Source: Elysia chlorotica
Lineage: Eukaryota; Mollusca; Gastropoda; Plakobranchidae
Direction: 5' to 3'
Assembly (NCBI GenBank): GCA_003991915.1
Contig: RQTK01000005.1
Span: 1,389,549 to 1,453,548, forward strand
DNA: 64,000 nt
The notes beneath the pieces were generated by a model. That model searched no databases and had not been told where the DNA came from. It saw nothing but the letters and a program-made list of their open reading frames with translations. Position 1 is the first letter of the stretch. Each line of letters begins with the position of its first letter. Made by a program: the position numbers and the translations under genes. Positions 60,301 through 64,000 of the stretch are shown here, piece by piece.

Positions 60301-62314
60301 GCCAGTTATTGGAGACTGATGGAGAAAGCGTTTGGTTAACTGTATAGAATTATTAAAAAAAAAAATAGCAATACATCTCTGTATGTGCTTTTGTATAACG
60401 GCCGTACCAAAAAGCCAAAAAGCTCATCGATTGTGCATTCAATTCACTGTGGCCATAGTTATGAGAAGGGTTTAAGCAGAACACTAAACAAAGCCAAAAC
60501 AATGGCAACGCAGAAGCAGATTCCCATGCCCTGTTCCCCGTGCAGTTCACCAAAAGCGGACCAGACTGTAATGGCGTACTACCATACCCACCCCAATAGT
60601 TTGTGTTTAACCCCTTTTTTTGTGTGCAGGTCTTTTTCCTAGTTGTCTCTAACCCTGTCGACTAACCCTTTTGTTTTACTGTTGGCTGTCTTAGTACACT
60701 GACTAGTGCATGCTGGTGGCTGGCTGGGCTTCTACTCTACTCACCCCCTTTTGTTTCCTCAAACCATTTTTAGATGCCTACAGCTAGCAAGTAATTCTGC
60801 TGTAGATTTATATATTTAACTGTTTCATATATCATACTATTTAGTTTTTATGTTTAATTAGTTAAACGATTTATGTTGATAAGCTTTTTTGTTCTTACTT
60901 TATACTATAATTATGTACATAGCAGAGTTGGTTTGAAACTGTGTAGGCTATGGTTTTGTTAGTTGTGCTAAAAGCTCGAGCATGCCTATTGCTATAACAA
61001 TATAAGTCTGTAAGGACCAGAGGTATTCAACGTATTGGAGCTTCCTGTGGCATCCAGATGTCCTCCAAACCTTCTTATATCTTTGTCCATTCCCTGCTTT
61101 AGCTAAGAGCTTACATCGCAAGGAACGAAATATCAGTGATAGTGAAAAGATCAGTACATAACATGGGTTTTTAGTCTTAAGTAGCCCACCAATTGATTTG
61201 ATCCTATAACCTGTTTACTGAGTTAATAGATGTTGATGCTAAATATACATTTTCGGGCTCTACTTTATCAGTTTAAATTCCATTTATTGTACATAATCTC
61301 GTTTTAAAACAATTGCAAGATACTTCCCCATGCCTGTTATAGAGAGTATGTTGTTTAACCCTTTGTTATATGAGCAGATGTTAAAGTTCCATCTGAAGGG
61401 CATCAGGGAAAACAAGCAATATCACACGTTCACAGCTTGTGTGTTTAAAAACACACACTAAACCTGGCCATGGGTATACTCAAATCTTTTGAAATTTTAA
61501 ATAAATGAATTTCCTATTATCAGCACAGAAACCAAGACGGATTTTAAAGATTTCTAACATTTGAGTACAGTATGAGAGATTTAACATTGTTTTGTATACG
61601 TGTAGTTAAAAATCAATAAGAATAGATGAAAATTGAATGGGGTCGATGCACCTTATCTAGATTAAATAATTATACCTAAAATTAATACTTATAGAGCTAA
61701 TATAGAAAGTCATTTAAGATTTAGTGAATGGCGTTATTTGGTGTATGTTTTTAAAGGGGCAAAGAGAGGGGGGAGGAATCCTCATGTGATATTGCTTGGT
61801 TTTCCGTTGAGCCGTACATCTGGTCGAGGTTTGAAGTGTTCCTCAGAACTGTAATGTAAACTGGCTCCCCTCTCGGCGCCAGGTCCCCCAGCAAGCGGTA
61901 CCGGCGCACCGTGGGCGCCACGTCCCGTGAGGCCATCCTGGAGGACGTGGCGATGTAGCTGTTGATGGCGCAGATGTCCAAGTCGCAGACCTTCTCGGGC
62001 GGAGACGTGAGCGCTAGCGCCGCGACCAGTGGGACCGAGGGCGTCCAGCCCCACCAGCCCGGGGCGCAGCAGCAGCAGCAGCAGCAGCACTTCTCTCGGC
62101 ACGGCGGCGCGGGCGGCGGGGCGGGCGGCGGGATATCGGGCGGGCTGGCGGCGTCGGGCCAGGCGCGGGCTACACTGCCGCATGACTACAAGACTGGCGT
62201 CCGCGCCTCCTGGACGGAGCAGCAGCAGCAGCAGCACCATCTCCAGCACCACCACCATCATCCGGCTCGGCCCGGCAGCAGAGAGAGCAGGGACCCGGAT
62301 GACAAGTCTGAGGA
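40301..62314 (+). CDS. PTPN4: PTPN4/PTPN3/Ptpmeg-like FERM-domain tyrosine phosphatase, 5' portion
   Basis: FERM exons: 40312..40449, 40851..40964, 41669..41711, 42228..42303, 43331..43428, 43814..43934, 44500..44587 (or 45725..45812), 46380..46468, 46999..47059, 47842..47889 and 51398..51558. They join with consistent phases into about 346 residues. The start MSLRLVSSGSYNVRASEM and the segments VFEHLELVEKDYFGLQ, FRVKFYVSDPSKLAEEYTR, HFFLQVKRDILSGKL, KRLEMYGVDLHNARDQSN, AKIVKISFKRKQFFIQLR and KNLWKSCVEHHTFFRL follow, in order, the ubiquitin-like, acyl-CoA-binding-like and PH-like lobes of the PTPN3/PTPN4 FERM domain. The family then has a linker, a PDZ domain and a C-terminal phosphatase, which are not in this window. 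These proteins act at the cytoplasmic face of the membrane. The separate candidate exon 61883..62314 has an in-frame TAG. Invertebrates often have a single member (Ptpmeg in Drosophila), so PTPN4 versus PTPN3 is not resolved. Confidence 0.9.
40851..40964 (+). CDS. PTPN4: PTPN4-like, exon encoding FERM F1 lobe
   Basis: A CTTGTCCAG acceptor and CTG|GTAGGT donor, 38 codons in phase 0. It encodes KRGKSQQLLDKVFEHLELVE and DYFGLQYLDLAPSDDTL. Confidence 0.92.
41080..41316 (+). mobile_element. Diverged tRNA-derived SINE relic
   Basis: TTGGGATTAAATCCCAATC (decayed B box), TGATACCCTGCCCTCTGTCT, CATTGTCAGACCTTGGGACC and a terminal CCAACCAACC keep the order of the window's main SINE family. It lies in a PTPN4-like intron. 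Confidence 0.6.
41669..41711 (+). CDS. PTPN4: PTPN4-like, 43-nt exon
   Basis: A CTCACCAG acceptor and AGAG|GTAAGC donor. It encodes RWLDPLKTIKKQCR, the conserved W-L-D-P motif of this FERM subfamily. The exon is followed within 60 bp by an 80-bp (CT)n tract. Confidence 0.92.
41768..41848. repeat. (CT)n microsatellite
   Basis: About 40 uninterrupted CT units, intronic. Confidence 0.96.
42228..42303 (+). CDS. PTPN4: PTPN4-like, exon encoding F1/F2 junction
   Basis: A TGTTCCAG acceptor and CAAG|GTAGTT donor. It encodes PTYEFYFRVKFYVSDPSKLA and EEYT. Confidence 0.93.
42575..43255 (+). pseudogene. Decayed non-LTR retrotransposon 3' end (RNase H and Zn-knuckle region)
   Basis: SHVGIEGNEMVDDLAKIGLE is the C-terminal RNase H signature (H-x-G-I-x-G-N-E-x-x-D-x-L-A). 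It is followed, after frameshifts and a stop, by RSHLTHAFLLRGEEPPLYQT and a C-x-C-x6-H-x4-C motif (CNCQLSISHILVECP). This arrangement is typical of RNase H-bearing LINE ORF2 C-termini. A 3' untranslated part from about 43064 is shared with 63580-63780. It is intronic in the PTPN4-like gene, and its distal part is included in the inverted duplication. Confidence 0.8.
43331..43428 (+). CDS. PTPN4: PTPN4-like, exon encoding F2 lobe (part 1)
   Basis: A TTCCGACAG acceptor; the donor CAGT|GTAAGC follows 43428. It encodes YHFFLQVKRDILSGKLICTE and SNAAVLASYAVQ. An antisense copy lies at about 45362-45459. Confidence 0.92.
43814..43934 (+). CDS. PTPN4: PTPN4-like, exon encoding F2 lobe (part 2)
   Basis: A GGCTCTTTCAG acceptor and CACAG|GTAAGC donor. 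It encodes SELGDFNPEEHKDGYLTGFL and DQSEDFEKLVTENHKQHR. An antisense copy lies at about 44874-44994. Confidence 0.93.
44398..44667 (+). repeat. Direct duplication, copy 1 (270 bp)
   Basis: Matches 45623-45892 at a constant offset of 1,225 bp, with differences visible only just before the acceptor (TGTAAACAG versus TGTGCACAG). It contains a whole 88-nt exon and ends exactly where the inverted arm begins (44668). Confidence 0.95.
44500..44587 (+). CDS. PTPN4: PTPN4-like, duplicated exon copy 1
   Basis: An 88-nt exon with acceptor GTAAACAG and donor AGG|GTAACG, encoding (R)GYTPADAESSFLERAKR and LEMYGVDLHNAR. It enters in phase 2 and leaves in phase 0. It lies in the loop between the inverted arms. 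Confidence 0.85.
44668..45617 (-). repeat. Right arm of the inverted duplication
   Basis: Reverse complement of 43160-44139. It carries antisense copies of exons 43814..43934 and 43331..43428 and begins immediately after the direct-repeat copy 1. Minus-strand open frames here are copies of the plus-strand exons and are not an independent gene. Confidence 0.93.
45623..45892 (+). repeat. Direct duplication, copy 2 (270 bp)
   Basis: Second copy of 44398-44667. Downstream the sequence becomes unique (CCTGCTCTACGTCAG). Confidence 0.95.
45725..45812 (+). CDS. PTPN4: PTPN4-like, duplicated exon copy 2
   Basis: Identical in coding sequence to 44500..44587, with acceptor GTGCACAG and the same donor. 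If both copies were spliced in series, the second would be read in another frame and would hit a TAG within the exon, so only one copy can contribute to a full-length protein. Confidence 0.82.
45897..46050. repeat. 75-bp tandem duplication
   Basis: CTCTACGTCAGTCTGAYGGC at 45897 and 45972, each continuing through AAGAACCRGGCATTACTAAC. Confidence 0.92.
46059..46119. repeat. 30-bp tandem duplication
   Basis: TGAAACCATGGGGGTTGRGG followed by GTCTTGGAAG, at 46059 and 46089. Confidence 0.9.
46380..46468 (+). CDS. PTPN4: PTPN4-like, exon encoding F3 lobe (part 1)
   Basis: A GTGTGGCAG acceptor and CCTG|GTGAGT donor. It encodes DQSNIDIQLGVTSAGLVVFQ and ANVKINTFSW. Confidence 0.94.
46493..46585 (+). 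repeat. (AAT)n plus TATAGCGC...AAGCACTTTACA element
   Basis: AAT units run into TTTATATAGCGCTTCTTCCA and CGAAGCACTTTACAATGCAT. A short motif pair like this is common in dispersed repeats of marine invertebrates; the classification here is uncertain. Confidence 0.4.
46999..47059 (+). CDS. PTPN4: PTPN4-like, exon encoding F3 lobe (part 2)
   Basis: A TCTTTTACAG acceptor and GAG|GTGAGT donor. It encodes AKIVKISFKRKQFFIQLRRE. Confidence 0.94.
47842..47889 (+). CDS. PTPN4: PTPN4-like, 48-nt acidic micro-exon
   Basis: An ATTTTTCAG acceptor and a CAA|GTAATA donor (weaker than its neighbours), in phase 0 on both sides. It encodes VADNLDDSDAKGDKAQ, a 16-residue acidic/polar insertion within the PH-like F3 lobe between the QLRRE strand and the NLIGFNM segment. 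Because it is in frame, it can be skipped without disrupting the protein, so it is a plausible cassette exon. Confidence 0.7.
48225..49395. repeat. 31-bp minisatellite, about 37 copies
   Basis: The unit GTGTAGTGAAATTCATAACA followed by CAAGACTGTCT has a 31-bp period. Recurrent variants are AAATGCAT for AAATTCAT and CATAACCCAA or CATAAGACAA. It lies in the intron between the micro-exon and the exon at 51398. Confidence 0.96.
49400..51390. other. Intronic, no additional exon recognised
   Basis: AT-rich intron sequence of the PTPN4-like gene. Confidence 0.5.
51398..51558 (+). CDS. PTPN4: PTPN4-like, exon encoding FERM end
   Basis: A TTTGCACAG acceptor; the donor ATAG|GTAAGT follows 51558. It encodes SEPVENLIGFNMVSYRSCKN, LWKSCVEHHTFFRLHQPNPP and SKKIFSMGSKFRY, the FERM C-terminal helix and the start of the FERM-adjacent segment. 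An alternative donor (TTCAG|GTATAG) lies six bases upstream. Confidence 0.94.
51978..52055. repeat. (CT)n microsatellite
   Basis: About 38 uninterrupted CT units, intronic. Confidence 0.96.
52056..54895. other. Intronic, no recognised exon
   Basis: AT-rich. Candidate acceptors followed by open frames at about 53834 and 54724 were read but show no PTPN4-family sequence. Confidence 0.4.
54915..55750. repeat. 64-bp minisatellite, about 13 copies
   Basis: The unit contains GACAGGAACATCTTTATATG, GGGAGCAGGAAACACCACTG and CATGAGCTCTAGCTGTAGGA; the period is 64 bp. One copy near 55285 is internally deleted. Confidence 0.96.
55755..55960. other. Unclassified insertion with a CAA-rich tail
   Basis: A 170-bp segment with more balanced base composition than its surroundings and open on both strands. 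It is followed by an A-rich CAA-type tail (about 55917-55950) and directly abuts the minisatellite. This suggests a retroposed sequence; no family was recognised. Confidence 0.3.
55961..61880. other. Presumed long intron, no exon recognised
   Basis: Includes a G-run at 56867-56902, a C-run at about 57207-57222, (CT)n at 57281-57315 and (GT)n near 57550. None of the open frames shows FERM-adjacent, PDZ or phosphatase sequence. Confidence 0.4.
61883..62314 (+). CDS. PTPN4: Candidate PTPN4-like linker exon with in-frame TAG
   Basis: The acceptor CTCGGCGCCAG precedes 61883 and a strong donor GA|GTGAGT follows 62314. Phase 2 entry matches the exon ending at 51558. The frame reads SPSKRYRRTVGATSREAILE then DVAM, like the R-S-P-S-K motif of the FERM-adjacent region in PTPN3/PTPN4. 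It then meets TAG at 61956-61958. Beyond the stop the same frame stays open for 118 codons (MAQMSKSQTFSGGD and onward), with Q7, glycine/alanine-rich, Q5 and H5 tracts, ending DPDDKSE at the donor. The stretch is far GC-richer than the surrounding introns. The TAG may be a real early stop, an allele-specific nonsense change or a base error. The 180-codon minus-strand frame over the same DNA is the antisense of the repeats. Confidence 0.55.
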
Positions 62315-62337
62315 GTGAGTACATGCAGTGTATTCAT

Positions 62338-62800
62338 TCTATCTCAATTATGACAATAACTATCATTCTATGGCCATATTGTTGTCTCTCACTCTGTCCC
62401 AAGCTATGACTCTATGGCCATCTTGTTGTCTCTCCCTCTATCCCAAACTATCACTCTATGACTACCTTGTTGTCTCTCCCTCTGTCCCAAACTATCATTC
62501 TATGGCTACCTTGTTGTCTCTCCCGCTATCCCAAACTATCACTCTATGGCCATTTTTTTGTCTCTCACTCTATCCCAAACTATCACTCTATGGCCATCTT
62601 GTTGTCTCTCACTCTATCCCAAACTATCACTCCTGACTACCTTGTTGTCTCTCCCGCTATCCCAAACTATCACTCTATGGCCATCTTGTTGTCTCTCACT
62701 CTATCCCAAACTATCACTCTATGGCCATCTTGTTGTCTCTCCCTCTATCCCAAACTATCACTCTATGGCCATCTTGTTGTCTCTCCCTCTCTATCCTTCC
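62338..62800. repeat. 44-bp minisatellite, about 10 copies
   Basis: The unit CTATGGCCATCTTGTTGTCT plus CTCCCTCTATCCCAAACTATCACT (split here), period 44 bp. It begins about 25 bp after the donor of the exon at 61883..62314. Long open frames through it cycle through all three frames and are not coding. Confidence 0.95.
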
Positions 62801-63325
62801 TGGCGTCCAGCCTTCAATAACAATAAACCGATGAATGTGATACTATGGAAAGATGGACACAGAAGCCTGATTTCGCCTACTGTTTTTGTGTGGGAACTGT
62901 TGACGTGTCCTAGGACTTGTCACTAGTGGTCAGCAAAATGTTGCCGGACGCTCACCTGTTGGGCTCAGTGTGACGTCTCCCAAGATTCCGGCCAGTCACA
63001 ATGGTAAATAAATCCTTGCAATGGATTTAAAAAGATCCCTTCACTGCTCGTCTGCGAACGATGTGTCCCGTGTTGCTTCAATTTAACCACATAGCATGTA
63101 GTTGAGAAGTACTTAACCCCCCAACCCCCCCCCCCCCCCTAAACACACACACACACATAAATACTGCCCTTATGGTTTCTTGGTTTTTTTTTTACATTTT
63201 AGTGAATACAGCGATCAAAAATTCATACAAAACTAACATCTAAAAGAGTGAGAGGGGAGGGGGTGATGTGGGGGCGCCAATGGCTGTCTGACGATTCGTT
63301 AATTCATTACCGGCTATTTAGTTTA

Positions 63326-63449
63326 CTCTTCTTCTTCTTCTTCTTCTTCTTCTTCTTCTTCTTCTTCTTCTTCTTCTTCTTCTTCTTCTTCTTCTTCTTC
63401 TTCTTCTTCTTCTTCTTCTTCTTCTTCTTCTTCTTCTTCTTCTTCTTCT
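63326..63449. repeat. (CTT)n microsatellite, about 124 bp
   Basis: Forty-one near-perfect CTT units, a homopurine/homopyrimidine mirror tract. Confidence 0.97.
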
Positions 63450-63574
63450 ATGTTTGTCTCTCTTCACTCCATCCCCCGTCTCCCTGACGAAATTTCAATC
63501 ATTTCAAATAATGTCTTTTTTATTCATATGCGAGCGACTGTATTACATTAATATACTTTGTTTGTCCGTGTGTT

Positions 63575-63785
63575 TATCATACACATGGATCTTTTAAACT
63601 GCTGTTTATACCCTTTACTTTTAACCAACCCTTTTATGCAAAATGCGTATGCTTTTACCACTCAGAGAGATAAATGAGCCACCGTTTCCACTAGTATAAT
63701 GTATTAACTGGCTTAGGAAATCATGGGCACAATTTAGCCGTTACTGTGCTGACGTGCGTAAAAAAACAACAACTCATCACTCATC
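63575..63785 (+). mobile_element. LINE 3'-end fragment (second copy)
   Basis: TACACATGGATCTTTTAAAC, then TTTTAACCAACCCTTTTATG and CTCAGAGAGATAAATGAGCC parallel 43069-43260. No coding part is attached. Confidence 0.7.
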
Positions 63786-63977
63786 CCGTGTGTCTTTGAA
63801 AATATTGGAGAGTAACTATTTTAAATGTGTGATTTATTGATCGAAGTCGGAAGGGAAGTAACGCGGGGGGCTGTAAGGGGTATACTTAATCTTCAAGTTT
63901 ATTTGTCTCCATTTGTGTGTGTGTGTGGAGGGGGGGGGCACTAAGAAATCTTCCAGCTCTCTGTGTATGTGTGTTGT

Positions 63978-64000
63978 GAGCGAGAGAGAGAGAGAGAGAG
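63978..64000. repeat. (GA)n microsatellite, cut by window end
   Basis: GA units run to the last base of the window. Confidence 0.9.

Noticed and set aside
61782..62324. 180-codon minus-strand open frame, the longest in the window
   Set aside because: It is antisense to the Q/H/G-coding exon. Its leucine and valine runs are reverse complements of CAG/CAC repeats, and the plus strand has matching splice sites and family sequence.
62328..62926. Plus-strand frames of 102-126 codons with LSLYPKLSLYGHLVV-like repeats
   Set aside because: They are products of the 44-bp minisatellite, read in all three frames, after a good splice donor.

Overview
This is a eukaryotic, intron-rich, AT-rich genomic window. 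There are no bacterial-style operons: coding sequence comes as short exons of 43-430 nt flanked by GT/AG splice sites and embedded in long introns, microsatellites, minisatellites and decayed retroposons. A PTPN3/PTPN4/Ptpmeg-type FERM phosphatase gene, tRNA-derived SINEs, LINE relics, many (CT/GA)n tracts and recurrent TAGGCCTA palindromes together suggest a lophotrochozoan, most likely a gastropod mollusc. That placement is inference; no species-diagnostic sequence was recognised.

Three protein-coding genes can be supported. (1) A minus-strand two-exon gene (15233..15034 joined to 13618..13429) encodes a complete 129-residue DUF1761-family membrane protein. (2) A plus-strand six-exon gene (18695..23454) encodes a complete 355-residue protein with four predicted membrane segments, whose family I do not recognise. 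(3) The 5' half of a PTPN4-like non-receptor tyrosine phosphatase lies on the plus strand from 40312 onward. Eleven exons encode the FERM domain up to 51558. A further candidate exon at 61883..62314 carries an in-frame TAG and polyQ/polyH/glycine tracts. The PDZ and phosphatase domains would lie beyond the right edge. A promoter-like segment at about 30.06-30.13 kb, followed by a splice donor at 30361, could be the PTPN4-like 5' end.

Layout: 0-13.4 kb has no recognisable gene and holds a 67-bp minisatellite, several short tandem duplications, (TTG)n and (GAT)n tracts, and AT-rich degenerate repeats. 13.4-15.3 kb is the DUF1761 gene, with an intron containing repeated copies of its own acceptor region. 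16-18.6 kb holds a hairpin repeat, two minus-strand SINEs and TCTAGA-rich islands. 18.7-25 kb is the membrane-protein gene with 131-bp repeats in its 3' UTR. 26.2-31 kb has a LINE ORF1 fragment and several tRNA-like heads. 31-40 kb has no recognised coding sequence and contains one SINE with a clear target-site duplication that spans the only N gap. 40.3-62.3 kb is the PTPN4-like gene. 62.3-64 kb is repeats.

The most unusual structure is inside the PTPN4-like gene. About 0.95 kb carrying two FERM exons (43.16-44.14 kb) is present again in inverted orientation (44.67-45.62 kb). The following FERM exon is present twice in direct orientation (44500..44587 and 45725..45812). The pre-mRNA of this allele could form a very long hairpin, and splicing in both copies of the 88-nt exon would shift the frame. 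An assembly artefact must be excluded first.
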